DNA of 64,000 nucleotides from Mycobacterium paraense (lineage in GTDB: Bacteria; Actinomycetota; Actinomycetes; Mycobacteriales; Mycobacteriaceae). Where the stretch lies: the NCBI RefSeq assembly GCF_002101815.1, contig NZ_LQPM01000049.1, forward strand, positions 62,001 through 126,000, read 5' to 3'. A program made the position numbers and the translations under genes. This document shows, piece after piece, positions 43,071-51,627 of this stretch; the stretch's first letter is position 1, and the number at the start of each line of letters is the position of its first letter. Below the pieces are notes generated by a model. That model was not told the origin of the DNA, searched no databases, and worked only from the letters and a program-made list of their open reading frames with translations.

Positions 43071-43724
43071 TTGAGCTACCGCCCCACTCCCCGCACCACG
43101 CCCACCCGCTACCGCGAGCGCGCCGACTACGGCCGCGCGACCGTGCACCGGATCCTCGACGAGGCCCTGATCTGTCACTTGGGATACCTGGGCGCCGCCG
43201 GGCCGGTGGTCCTGCCGACGACCCACGCCCGCCTCGGCGAATCGCTCTACCTGCACGGCTCGACCGGCGGCGGCCCGCTGCTCGCCGCCAAGGCGGCCAG
43301 GGCATCGGGAGCGGCCCTGCCCGTCTGCGTCACCGTCACCCTGGTGGACGGGCTGGTGCTGGCCCGCGCCGCGATGCACCATTCCGTGAACTTCCGCTCG
43401 GTGGTCGTGCTGGGCGACGCGCGCGTGGTCGAGGATCCCGCGGAGAAGCTGCGCGCGCTGCGCTGCCTGCTCGACCACATCCGGCCCGGGCGTGCGGACG
43501 ACTGCCGGGCGCCCAACGCGCGCGAACTGGCCGCGACCGGGGTGCTCGCCCTCGACCTCGTCGAGGTCTCGGCCAAGCTGCGCACCGGCGGACCGGTCGA
43601 CGATCCGGAGGACGCCGCGCTGCCGCACTGGGCCGGCGTGGTGCCGCTGGGCCTGACGGCCGGAACGCCGGTGCCGGCCGACGACCTCGATCCCGCTACC
43701 CCGGTGCCGGCCTACCTGGGCTGA
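43071..43724 (+). CDS. Pyridoxamine 5'-phosphate oxidase-like flavoprotein
   Basis: This 217-residue protein has a split-barrel fold like FMN-binding PNPOx relatives: ICHLGYLGAAGPVVLPTTHA, LYLHGSTGGG and VCVTVTLVDGLVLARAAMHH follow the expected strand order. The start is TTG 43071 (LSYRPTPRTTPTRYRERADY). It is divergent from a MocR regulator, the usual partner of vitamin B6-linked genes, but homologs of this subgroup have no proven substrate. It overlaps the convergent PAP2 gene by 13 bases. Confidence 0.8.
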   Translation: MSYRPTPRTTPTRYRERADYGRATVHRILDEALICHLGYLGAAGPVVLPTTHARLGESLYLHGSTGGGPLLAAKAARASGAALPVCVTVTLVDGLVLARAAMHHSVNFRSVVVLGDARVVEDPAEKLRALRCLLDHIRPGRADDCRAPNARELAATGVLALDLVEVSAKLRTGGPVDDPEDAALPHWAGVVPLGLTAGTPVPADDLDPATPVPAYLG

Positions 43725-44599
43725 CGCTGCGCGGCGCGGCCGCCGGACGTCGTCCACCACGATCCGACCAGCATCACGATGCCGGCCCACGCGATGCCCA
43801 GCAGCCAGCCGGCCAGCACGTCGCTCACGTAATGCACCCCCAGATAAACGCGTGAGTAGCCGATCACCAGCGCCGAGCCGATCGCCATCGCCCAGACGAA
43901 CACTCGCCCCTCCCACCCGGTAATCAGCCAGCGGCTGATCATCCAGGCGGACAGCACCATGATCGCGGCGGTGCCGGTCGCGTGTCCGGAGGGGAAGGAA
44001 TAGCCGTCCGCGGCGATCGCGGCGAAAGGCAGGGGCGGCCGTTGCCGGCCCACCAACGCTTTGGCGGTGAAGAGCACCAGGGCCATCCCAGCGCCCCCCA
44101 CGAGGGCCAGCACCACCGGCCGCCACGACCGGCATCGCCAACCGGCGAGGACGGAAATCGGTAGGGCAAGCGCGGTGAGGAAGAGGGGATCGCCGCCGGC
44201 GGTGATCACCCGCAGCGTCGCGGTGAGCCACAAATCGCGGTGGCTTGCCAGCCATCGCGCCGCCGGCCGGTCGATTCCGGCGATGCCGTCGCCCTCGAGC
44301 ACGTCCTCGAGCACTTCGGTGAAACCCACGGCCACGGCCGCCACCACGACGAAGCCTAGGAGCAGCGCCACACCGGCGACCTCGTCCGCGGGCAACCGGG
44401 CCGCCAGTGGCCATCCCCTCGCGCGGATCTGGTCACGCGCCCAGGTCAGCACCCGGCCGATCGCGGCAACGCCGGACGCTCGCGCCCGGAGTCGACGCAA
44501 CGCAGGCCCGCGCCGCCCGACCCAGATCGCCGCCGCCACGAGCAGCACGAGCAACACCACGGTGCCGGCGCTGACCACACCGAAGCCGGGTTGACCCAT
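43712..44599 (-). CDS. PAP2 family membrane phosphatase
   Basis: This 295-residue membrane protein has all three motifs of the PAP2 superfamily: KALVGRQRPP, SFPSGHATG and SRVYLGVHYVSD. About six spans are visible, the first near residues 10-27. Such enzymes remove phosphate from lipid phosphates or polyprenyl diphosphates at the outer face of the membrane. It lies nine bases downstream of ilvA on the same strand and may be cotranscribed, though a link in function is not evident. Confidence 0.9.
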   Translation of the reverse strand: MGQPGFGVVSAGTVVLLVLLVAAAIWVGRRGPALRRLRARASGVAAIGRVLTWARDQIRARGWPLAARLPADEVAGVALLLGFVVVAAVAVGFTEVLEDVLEGDGIAGIDRPAARWLASHRDLWLTATLRVITAGGDPLFLTALALPISVLAGWRCRSWRPVVLALVGGAGMALVLFTAKALVGRQRPPLPFAAIAADGYSFPSGHATGTAAIMVLSAWMISRWLITGWEGRVFVWAMAIGSALVIGYSRVYLGVHYVSDVLAGWLLGIAWAGIVMLVGSWWTTSGGRAAQRQPR

Positions 44600-44608
44600 A
44601 CGTATTGG

Positions 44609-45889
44609 CTACAGGAGGTAGCGGTAGGCCGGCGAGCCCGGCTCAAGAGCCTCGACGTGAATTTCCGTCGCCCGCATCCGCGCCATCAGCCCATCGAGAC
44701 CGGCGGCCGAGCCCAGCTCGATGCCGACCAGCGCCTCGCCGGTCTCCCGGTTGTTGCGCTTGACGTACTCGAACAGGGTGATGTCGTCGTTCGGCCCGAG
44801 CACCTCGTCGAGGAACCGCCGCAGCGCGCCCGGCTCCTGGGGGAAGTCGACCAGGAAATAGTGCTTGAGCCCGAGGTGCACCAGCGAGCGCTCCAGCACC
44901 TCGCCGTAGCGCGACACATCGTTGTTGCCGCCCGAGATCAGGCACACCACGGCGGAACCCGGTTCGATGTCGGCCTCCAGCAGGCCGGCGACCGACAACG
45001 CGCCCGCCGGCTCGGCGATGATGCCCTCGTTCTGATACAGGTCCAGCATGGCGGTGCAGACCGCTCCCTCGTCGACGGTGGTGATCGACACCATGTCGCC
45101 GGCGGCGGCCAGCGCGGCGTAGGTCAGCGTCCCGGCCCGCTTCACCGCGGCGCCGTCGACGAACTGGTCGACGTGGTCCAGGGTGACCGGCTCGCCGGCG
45201 GCCAGCGCGGCCATCATCGCCGCGGCACCGGCCGGCTCGATTCCCAGCACCGCGGTGTTGGTCGTCCGCTCGGCCAGGTAGGTGGTGATGCCGGCGATGC
45301 AGCCGCCGCCGCCCACCGGAACGACGACCAGGTCGGGCTCGGCATCGAGTTGGTCGAGCAGCTCGACGGCGATGGTGCCCTGGCCGGCCATGGTGCGCAG
45401 GTCGTCGAACGGAGGCACCAGCGTGGCACCGGTGCGTTCGACGTCGGCGAGCGCGGCCTCGGCGGCCAGGTCATAGGTCGATCCGCCCACGATCAACTCG
45501 ATGAACTCGCCGCCGTGGTAGCGGATCCGGTCGCGCTTTTGCTTGGGCGTTTTGGCCGGCACGTAGACCCGGCCGTGCACCCCCAGCGCCTGGCAGGCGA
45601 AGGCGAAGCCCTGCGCGTGGTTGCCCGCCGACGAGCACACCACGCCCGCGGCCAGCTCTTCACCGGACAGTTGCACCAGCAGGTTGTAGGCGCCCCGCAG
45701 CTTGTACGAGCGCACGACCTGCAGGTCTTCGCGCTTGAGGTACACCTGCGCGCCGGTGATCGCCGACAGCCGGTCGCTCAGCTGCAGCGGGGTGGGCGCG
45801 ACCACCGGGGCGATCCGCTGCGCCGCGGCATCGATGTCAGCCGCGCACAGCGGCGACCTGCTCGGGCTCTGGCTGAATTCAGCGGACAC
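44609..45889 (-). CDS. ilvA: Threonine dehydratase
   Basis: This 426-residue PLP enzyme turns threonine into 2-oxobutanoate, the first step to isoleucine. The PLP lysine is K63 in RSYKLRGAYNL, and the phosphate-binding loop is VPVGGGGCIAG. A C-terminal ACT-like domain starting near HYFLVDFPQEPGALRRFL should give feedback control by isoleucine. The start is GTG 45889 (MSAEFSQSPSR). It corresponds to Rv1559, with an Rv1558-like gene next to it as in M. tuberculosis. Confidence 0.95.
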   Translation of the reverse strand: MSAEFSQSPSRSPLCAADIDAAAQRIAPVVAPTPLQLSDRLSAITGAQVYLKREDLQVVRSYKLRGAYNLLVQLSGEELAAGVVCSSAGNHAQGFAFACQALGVHGRVYVPAKTPKQKRDRIRYHGGEFIELIVGGSTYDLAAEAALADVERTGATLVPPFDDLRTMAGQGTIAVELLDQLDAEPDLVVVPVGGGGCIAGITTYLAERTTNTAVLGIEPAGAAAMMAALAAGEPVTLDHVDQFVDGAAVKRAGTLTYAALAAAGDMVSITTVDEGAVCTAMLDLYQNEGIIAEPAGALSVAGLLEADIEPGSAVVCLISGGNNDVSRYGEVLERSLVHLGLKHYFLVDFPQEPGALRRFLDEVLGPNDDITLFEYVKRNNRETGEALVGIELGSAAGLDGLMARMRATEIHVEALEPGSPAYRYLL

Positions 45890-45936
45890 CGATCAATGGT
45901 CCCATGCCGCCCAGCTGGGAATTGCCCCGGTGGAAA

Positions 45937-46374
45937 TTAGTCGACCGGGGTCAGCACGAACACCGGGATCTGGCGGTCGGTCTTTTTCTGGTAGTCGGCG
46001 TAGTCGGGCCACGCTTTCACGGCGCGCTCCCACCAGATGGCCTTCTCGTCCCCGAACACCTCGCGGGCCTCGTAGTCGCGGGTGACGGGGCCGTCCTGCA
46101 GCTCGACGCGCGGGTTCTTCTTGACGTTGTGGTACCAGACCGGGTGCTTGGGGGCGCCGCCGAGCGACGCGACGATCGCGTACTCGCCGTCGTGCTCGAC
46201 GCGCATGAGCGGGGTTTTGCGGAGCTTGCCCGTCTTGGCCCCGACGGTGGTCAGCAGGATGACGGGCTTGCCCTTGAGCTCGGTGCCCTCGGTTCCGCCG
46301 GATGCGGCGTACTTGTCGGCCTGCTCGCGCGACCAATCGAAGGGCGACGGGGCGTATTCACCTGTAAGGGGCAT
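45937..46374 (-). CDS. F420-dependent nitroreductase family protein (Rv1558-like)
   Basis: This 145-residue protein belongs to the deazaflavin (F420)-dependent Ddn-like family. The core shows TTVGAKTGKLRKTPLMR and the segment VASLGGAPKHPVWYHNVKKN, which bind the cofactor phosphate. I chose ATG 46374 (MPLTGEYAPSPFDW), with AAGGTGGGG just upstream; GTG 46383 would put the binding site inside the gene. Family members reduce quinones and activate nitro-prodrugs such as pretomanid. It corresponds to Rv1558 by neighbourhood. Confidence 0.92.
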   Translation of the reverse strand: MPLTGEYAPSPFDWSREQADKYAASGGTEGTELKGKPVILLTTVGAKTGKLRKTPLMRVEHDGEYAIVASLGGAPKHPVWYHNVKKNPRVELQDGPVTRDYEAREVFGDEKAIWWERAVKAWPDYADYQKKTDRQIPVFVLTPVD

Positions 46375-46384
46375 ACACCCCACC

Positions 46385-48331
46385 TTAGGGCGCGGCGCGC
46401 CGGCCGGCGGAGGGGTGACAACTGGACATCACGGTCTGCCGCGCCAGCTCCGCGATGGTGTTGACGCGCCTGATGGCCGTGGCGATCTCGTCGGCGAAGT
46501 CGCGTCGCCGCTGGGCGACGTCGGGGCTCTCGAACGCGTCCACCAGCTCGCGGTGCCGCGCCAGCCGCAGCGCGGTCTTGAACAGTTCCATCGACCTCGA
46601 CTCGGCGTTGGCGATCCTGCGCTGCAACTCCCACTGCTTGCCCACCTCGAGGCACTCGGCGAGGAACTCATCCTCGTCGAACGATTCGTCCTCGAGCGCG
46701 GCCAGCCGGTCGGCGACGATGTGGTAGGCGTCCAGGAAAGGTCGCAGCACCAGGTGCGCCAGCAGCAGGTCGGCCTTTTCCAATAGCCCGCGCACATCGT
46801 CCGCGGGGACGGCCTTGCTGGTGTCTTCCACCCGCCCGATCAGGCGCACCTCGTCGGCCAGTTCCTTTTCGAACTGCGCGCGCGCCGAGAACAGGAACTC
46901 GAACTTGAGCAACTCGCGCAGCCTCAGCGCCTCGTCGCGCACGGCCGCCGGCAACACCAGCCGGTCCACGGAATTCTCGGCATCTTCGATCGCCGCCAGC
47001 AGCGCCGTCTCGGCGATCGCGCGATCGACCACGATGTGGATCGCGGTGTTGCGGTAGAACGCCGCGACCAGGTGCTGGTCGGCGCCGATCCCCCACACCG
47101 GCTCGGTGCCGGCGTCGTAGACGCTGACTACGCCCGAGGCGACGAGCTGGTGCAACGTCCAGCGGATCGTCGAGCGGTTCGTCAGGTCCGCGGCGCCGGC
47201 CACGGTCCAGTTGCGCGCCGCGATGTAGCTCGCCAGCGGCCGCACGGTGGCCAACACCTCGCTGATGGACAGCGAGCGGTCGGCGCCCAGCAGCGCGAGG
47301 CTCACCACCGCGGTCGGGGTGACGGGCGTGGCGCGGTTGATCCGGTGCTCGACGTCCAGCGCGATCCGCTCGATCTCGGTCCCGACGCCGGATGCCGACG
47401 TGTCCGAGGCGCGCAGCTCCTCGAGGCGCTTGCGCAGCGGCAGCGGTTCGCCGAAATCCAGGTAGGCGCGGCCCAGCCGCTCCCCCTGCTGTCGCGCCAG
47501 CCGGATCAGGAAGCGGAAGTCTTCGGGCCGCTTCGCGGCCCCGTAGGCCTCGGTGGTCATGGCCTCCACCTCGTGCAGCTGGTCGTACACGATGGAGGTC
47601 GGCACCAAATAGACCTCGGGGCCGTCGATTTCGTCGACGGCGTCGCTGATGTAGCGCAGAATCCCGTATACCGGGGGCCGCAGCTTGCCGGTCCGCGTAC
47701 GGCCGCCCTCGATCGACCAGGTGAGGTTGGCGTGGTTTTGCACCAGCTGGGCGGCGTACGCGCGCAGCACGAAGCGGTAGACGGGAATGTCCTTGGTCTG
47801 GCGCCGGATGAAGATCGTGCCGGTGCGCTTGGCCCAGGCGCCCATCGGGAAGAAGTTCAGGTTGGCGCCGCCGAAGGTGAGCGCGGGCGAGAGCCGGTTA
47901 GCCTGAATCGACTCGGGCAGCAGCAGGCCGTCCAGGTACGAGCGGTGCGAAAACGCAAACGCCAGCGTCGCTTTGCGGTCCAGCCTGCGCAGCTGGGCGA
48001 TCTGATCCTCGTCGACCAGAATGTCGTAGGCCCGCATCAGCCAGCACGAAAAGCTGCGCCAGGCCTTCACCGCCCGCTCGTCCAGCGACGGCGCCATCTC
48101 GCGCAGGTAGCCGGCGGCCTCGGCGCGCACGCTGTCGTGGTCGCGCCCGAGTTCCTCGGCCAGTTTGCCCAGCCGCTCGTCGTACCACGGGGCCGCCAAG
48201 AGCTGGACGACTTCGTCGGGATCGGTCGGCAACGGCGCCGTCGATTCGTCGACCATCCCGGTGCGCTGCAGCAGCTTCCGCATTCCGGCGCGGCCGATCT
48301 CGCGCGCCGTCGCCCCCGGGCCCCCGCTCAT
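46385..48331 (-). CDS. plsB1: Glycerol-3-phosphate acyltransferase-like protein
   Basis: This 648-residue protein has the acyltransferase motif HRSYLD (residues 129-134), then FPMGAWAKRTGTIFIRR and FSIEGGRTR-type block SIEGGRTRTGK, as in PlsB enzymes that acylate glycerol 3-phosphate. The long C-terminal half is helical and typical of the PlsB/GPAT group. ATG 48331 overlaps the stop of fadD11 by four bases, which decides against the longer reading to 48484. It corresponds to Rv1551. With the acyl-CoA synthetase upstream it would link fatty acid activation to glycerolipid assembly. Confidence 0.92.
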   Translation of the reverse strand: MSGGPGATAREIGRAGMRKLLQRTGMVDESTAPLPTDPDEVVQLLAAPWYDERLGKLAEELGRDHDSVRAEAAGYLREMAPSLDERAVKAWRSFSCWLMRAYDILVDEDQIAQLRRLDRKATLAFAFSHRSYLDGLLLPESIQANRLSPALTFGGANLNFFPMGAWAKRTGTIFIRRQTKDIPVYRFVLRAYAAQLVQNHANLTWSIEGGRTRTGKLRPPVYGILRYISDAVDEIDGPEVYLVPTSIVYDQLHEVEAMTTEAYGAAKRPEDFRFLIRLARQQGERLGRAYLDFGEPLPLRKRLEELRASDTSASGVGTEIERIALDVEHRINRATPVTPTAVVSLALLGADRSLSISEVLATVRPLASYIAARNWTVAGAADLTNRSTIRWTLHQLVASGVVSVYDAGTEPVWGIGADQHLVAAFYRNTAIHIVVDRAIAETALLAAIEDAENSVDRLVLPAAVRDEALRLRELLKFEFLFSARAQFEKELADEVRLIGRVEDTSKAVPADDVRGLLEKADLLLAHLVLRPFLDAYHIVADRLAALEDESFDEDEFLAECLEVGKQWELQRRIANAESRSMELFKTALRLARHRELVDAFESPDVAQRRRDFADEIATAIRRVNTIAELARQTVMSSCHPSAGRRAAP

Positions 48332-50154
48332 GCCGGCTGCACCGTGGCGGCTTCGGCGGGCTCGTGGACCTCGGGGTGCCGATCGGCGGCGTAGAGTTCC
48401 TCGATCTCGCCGGCGTACTTCGTCATGATCGGCTTGCGCTTGAGCTTCATCGTCAGGGTGATCTCGTCGCCGCCGGGTTCCCACACCGTCGGCAGGATCC
48501 GGAAGCGCTTGATCTGTTCCACCCGTGACAGTTTCGCGTTCCCCTCGGCCACACCGGCGGCAATCCGGGCGACGACCTCCGGGTGCGCCGCCAGCGCCGC
48601 GGGCGACTGGTCGGCAAGGCCGTGCTGGGCCGCGTACGGGCCGACCGATTCGGCGTCGAAGACCATCAGCGCCGCGTTGTACGGCCGCCCGTCGCCGATC
48701 GTGATCATCACGCCCACCATCGGGCAGGCGGCCAGGATGGTGTTCTCGATGTTGGCCGGGGACATGTTCTTTCCGGCCGCGTTGATGATCAGCTCCTTCT
48801 TGCGGTCGACCACCTTGAGATAGCCCTCGTCGTCGACCTCGAGGATGTCACCGGTGTGCAGCCAGCCGTCGGCGTCGATCGCCTCCGCGGTCTTGGCCGG
48901 TTCCCTGCGGTAGCCCTTCATCACCAACGGACCGCGCACCAGAAACTCGCCATCCTCGGCGATCCTGCCCTCCAGCCCGGGCAGCAGCTTGCCGACGGTG
49001 CCCAGGCGCGCGTCGCGCGGATGGCTCACGCTGGCAACGCAACTCAACTCCGACATGCCCCACACCTCGGCGATGGGGATGCCGATGCCGAGGAAGAACG
49101 CCAGCGTCTCCTTGGGGATCGGCGCCGCCCCGGACACCGCCCAGCGCAGCTCGCCGAAGCCGAGCCGCTCGCGCAGCTTGGACAACACCAACTCGTCGGC
49201 CTGGGCCCACTCGGCGACCAGTTGCTCCGGCATCGGCTCGCCCGCCACCAGGGCCTCGGCGCGTCGGGCGGCCACCGACATCGCCCATTGCAACGCCTGC
49301 CGCTTGGTCTCGTCCTGCTCATGGGCGACGGCGAATTCGATTGCGGCCTTGAGCTTTTCCCACACCCGCGGTACCGCGCCCCACACGGTGGGCCGAACGT
49401 CCGGCAGGGCGGCCGCGATGGCGCGCGCGTCGGAGACGACGGTGACCTGGCTGCCGAAGATCTCCAGGCCGTACAACCCCATCACCCGATCGGCGATGTG
49501 CGCCGTCGGCAAAAAAGACGTCACGCGGTCGCCGAACTGCATCGGCAGGACGGCGTCGAGGGCGTACCCCTCGAACAGCAGGTTGGCGTGCGTCATCTCC
49601 ACGCCCTTGGGGTTGCCGGTGGTCCCCGATGTGTAGATGAGCGTGACGATGTCGTCGGGTCGCACCGCGCGCCACGTCGACTCGAAGTCGAAATCCGGTC
49701 GTGCGGCGGCATAGAGGTCGTCCATCGAGATGGTGCCGGGCGGCGAACCGTCGATGCAGACGATGTGCTCGATGGGCGCACCACTGGCACGAATCCGGTC
49801 CACGTACTGCTCCTCGCAGATCGCGACCTTGGTGCCGGCGTTGTCGAACAGGTAGGTCAGCTGCTCGGCGGGCAGCGTGTTGTAGACCGAAAACGAAGTG
49901 GCGCCCAGGTGCTGGGCGCCGATTTCCACCGGGTAGAACTCGATCCGGTTGGCCATCATCAACGACACCGTGTCGCCCCGCCCCACGCCCAGGCCCGCCA
50001 GCCCCGCGGCGGCCATGCGCACCCGCTCGGCAAGCTCCCGCCACGTCAACGTCTGGGTGTCGCCGGGCGTCCGGAGCGCGACCGTGTCCGGCGCGATCGC
50101 CGCTGTGCGCTGAAACGCCTCGCACAAGGTGGCCGGGCGTTCAGGTGCTGTCAT
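48328..50154 (-). CDS. fadD11: Long-chain fatty acyl-CoA synthetase
   Basis: This 608-residue AMP-forming ligase shows LIYTSGTTGNPKG near residue 173, WGMSELSCVAS, WLHTGDILEVDDEGYLKVVD and the hinge region RKKELIINAAGKNMSP. These are features of long-chain acyl-CoA synthetases, without the FAAL pattern seen at the left of the window. It corresponds by position to Rv1550 (fadD11) of M. tuberculosis, where the gene is split from fadD11.1; here it is one complete frame. It is coupled to plsB1 by a four-base overlap. Confidence 0.92.
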   Translation of the reverse strand: MTAPERPATLCEAFQRTAAIAPDTVALRTPGDTQTLTWRELAERVRMAAAGLAGLGVGRGDTVSLMMANRIEFYPVEIGAQHLGATSFSVYNTLPAEQLTYLFDNAGTKVAICEEQYVDRIRASGAPIEHIVCIDGSPPGTISMDDLYAAARPDFDFESTWRAVRPDDIVTLIYTSGTTGNPKGVEMTHANLLFEGYALDAVLPMQFGDRVTSFLPTAHIADRVMGLYGLEIFGSQVTVVSDARAIAAALPDVRPTVWGAVPRVWEKLKAAIEFAVAHEQDETKRQALQWAMSVAARRAEALVAGEPMPEQLVAEWAQADELVLSKLRERLGFGELRWAVSGAAPIPKETLAFFLGIGIPIAEVWGMSELSCVASVSHPRDARLGTVGKLLPGLEGRIAEDGEFLVRGPLVMKGYRREPAKTAEAIDADGWLHTGDILEVDDEGYLKVVDRKKELIINAAGKNMSPANIENTILAACPMVGVMITIGDGRPYNAALMVFDAESVGPYAAQHGLADQSPAALAAHPEVVARIAAGVAEGNAKLSRVEQIKRFRILPTVWEPGGDEITLTMKLKRKPIMTKYAGEIEELYAADRHPEVHEPAEAATVQPA

Positions 50155-50239
50155 TGCCGTCCTCCTTGGCGCGGGGCCGGATTGCCCTTCGTGAGCGTAC
50201 GTCCGTGCCCAGGGCCACGGAATACATCACCCTGCTCGT

Positions 50240-50716
50240 TCAGCCCTGGGGACGCCAGAGCTGCACGGTGGTGGACGCGCCACCGGGCAACTCCAGAAGT
50301 TCGATGGGGGTGCCGTCGGGGTCGTAGATGAAGAACATCCGGACCCCGCCGATGTCGACCGGCGGCTCGGCCCGGACGCCGGGGTGGTGCCGGCGAACGG
50401 TGTCGTAGGTGGCGTCAAGATCATCGACGCGGAACGACATGTTGGTGTAGCCCAGGTGCGGGCCACTCGGAGTCTCGGGGACCGCGCCCAGCGACAGCAG
50501 CTCGACCATGACGCCGCCGATCAGCCCTCCGATCATGCGGCCCTGCTGCGCGGCCCCGCCGGTCACCGACTCCAATCCGGCGCCCGCCAGCTCGACGTCG
50601 AACACGACGTCCATGCCCAGTACCGCGGTGTAGAACGCGCGCGACGCCTCGATGTCCGAGACGCCGACGCAGACGTGGGAGAAGTTCTGCACGGCAACCG
50701 AATGCGGCTGGCTCAC
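50240..50716 (-). CDS. VOC family (glyoxalase/dioxygenase-like) protein
   Basis: This 158-residue protein has the paired beta-alpha-beta-beta-beta units of the vicinal oxygen chelate fold: FSHVCVGVSDIEASRAFYTA, LGYTNMSFRVDDLDATYDTV and FFIYDPDGTPIELLEL. Metal ligands are likely the His in FSHV and the Glu in IELLEL. GTG 50716 is chosen since AAGGAG stands before it. It follows the MerR gene by 14 bases on the same strand and is likely cotranscribed. The substrate is unknown. Confidence 0.86.
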   Translation of the reverse strand: MSQPHSVAVQNFSHVCVGVSDIEASRAFYTAVLGMDVVFDVELAGAGLESVTGGAAQQGRMIGGLIGGVMVELLSLGAVPETPSGPHLGYTNMSFRVDDLDATYDTVRRHHPGVRAEPPVDIGGVRMFFIYDPDGTPIELLELPGGASTTVQLWRPQG

Positions 50717-50730
50717 TGCGGCTCCTTCGT

Positions 50731-51120
50731 TCAGGCGGGTAACGCGGTGTGAATCCCACAGGTACACGCATCAATTGAGGGACACGTGCAGCGCATACCC
50801 CACTCGATGACGGCCCGCGCCCGGGCCAGCGACTCCATCTGGGCGTCGATCTCGGCGAGTTTGGCCTCCGCCAGCGCCCGGCTGGCGGGCCGCCCCGGCG
50901 CGTCGTCGGCGAACAGCAGCTGGATCTCCTCCAGCGCGAAGCCGGCGGATTTGCAGAGCCGGATCACCTCGAGCCGGGTGAGCACCGAATCGTCGTAGCG
51001 GCGCTGGCCGCCCAGCCGCGCCGGCGCCGACACCAGCCCGATCTGTTCGTAGTAGCGAAGTGTGGTGGCCGCGACGCCGGCCTGGCGCGCCACCTCCCCG
51101 ATCGTCAGGCGTGCAGCCAT
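50731..51120 (-). CDS. MerR family regulator with C-terminal cysteine cluster
   Basis: This 129-residue regulator has the MerR winged helix LTIGEVARQAGVAATTLRYY followed by EQIGLVSAPARLGGQRRYDD, then a dimerisation helix and a C-terminal cluster CTCPSIDACTCG. The four cysteines could bind a metal or an iron-sulfur centre, or act as a redox switch. ATG 51120 starts at the HTH; the longer reading to 51537 runs over the divergent gene. A perfect palindrome lies 25 bases upstream, between it and the divergent PPOX-type gene. Confidence 0.9.
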   Translation of the reverse strand: MAARLTIGEVARQAGVAATTLRYYEQIGLVSAPARLGGQRRYDDSVLTRLEVIRLCKSAGFALEEIQLLFADDAPGRPASRALAEAKLAEIDAQMESLARARAVIEWGMRCTCPSIDACTCGIHTALPA

Positions 51121-51145
51121 CGGGCCTCCCGAAAATTCCGTGCTT

Positions 51146-51167
51146 GACTTAGAGCTAACTCTAAGTC
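51146..51167. promoter_or_regulatory. MerR-type operator palindrome
   Basis: GACTTAGAG-CTAA-CTCTAAGTC is a perfect 9-base inverted repeat with a 4-base spacer. TTGACT at 51144-51149 overlaps its left arm and can serve as a -35 box, so the palindrome sits inside the promoter spacer of the rightward gene, the classic place for a MerR operator. The rightward start codon is only seven bases beyond it, so the transcript may be nearly leaderless, or the promoter may drive the MerR gene. Confidence 0.75.
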
Positions 51168-51174
51168 GTTGACT

Positions 51175-51627
51175 ATGTCCATGCACCCACAAGCACTCGA
51201 CGAGCTGGGTCGCGCCCGGTACGCGCTGCTCCGCTCCTTTCGCCGCGACGGCACACCCGTCGACACCCCCATCTGGTTCGGCCTGGACGGTGACGCCCTG
51301 CTGTTCCGAACCAAGGTGGGCCCCAAGACCAGGCGCCTGGCGGCGCGCCGCGATGTCGAACTCGCCGCCTGCGACTACCGGGGCCGGGTCCGGGCCGGGG
51401 CCCCGACGGTGGCCGGCCGCGCCACGATCCTGTCCGGCGCCGAGGCCGAGCGGGCCAACCGCATGCTGCACCGGCGCTACGGCTGGCAATGGAACGTCGT
51501 GCCGCTGATCAAGATCCCGGGCGTGACCAACGTCCATCAGGACCTGTGCGTCCGGCAGAAGCTGCGGCGCGCGCGTGACCGACGCGTCTGGCCCGACAGC
51601 GTGATCGTGCGGGTGGAGCTGCCATGA
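51175..51627 (+). CDS. PPOX class F420-dependent oxidoreductase-like protein
   Basis: This protein of about 150 residues has the split-barrel layout of F420/FMN-binding PPOX proteins: YALLRSFRRDGTPVDTPIWF, LLFRTKVGPKTRRLAARRDV and VELAACDYRGRVRAGAP. Starts at 51175 and 51181 are both possible; the upstream TTG 51169 would lie closer to the operator. It is divergent from the MerR gene and its stop overlaps the next gene by four bases (ATGA), so the two form an operon under the MerR palindrome. The reaction is unknown. Confidence 0.85.
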   Translation: MSMHPQALDELGRARYALLRSFRRDGTPVDTPIWFGLDGDALLFRTKVGPKTRRLAARRDVELAACDYRGRVRAGAPTVAGRATILSGAEAERANRMLHRRYGWQWNVVPLIKIPGVTNVHQDLCVRQKLRRARDRRVWPDSVIVRVELP

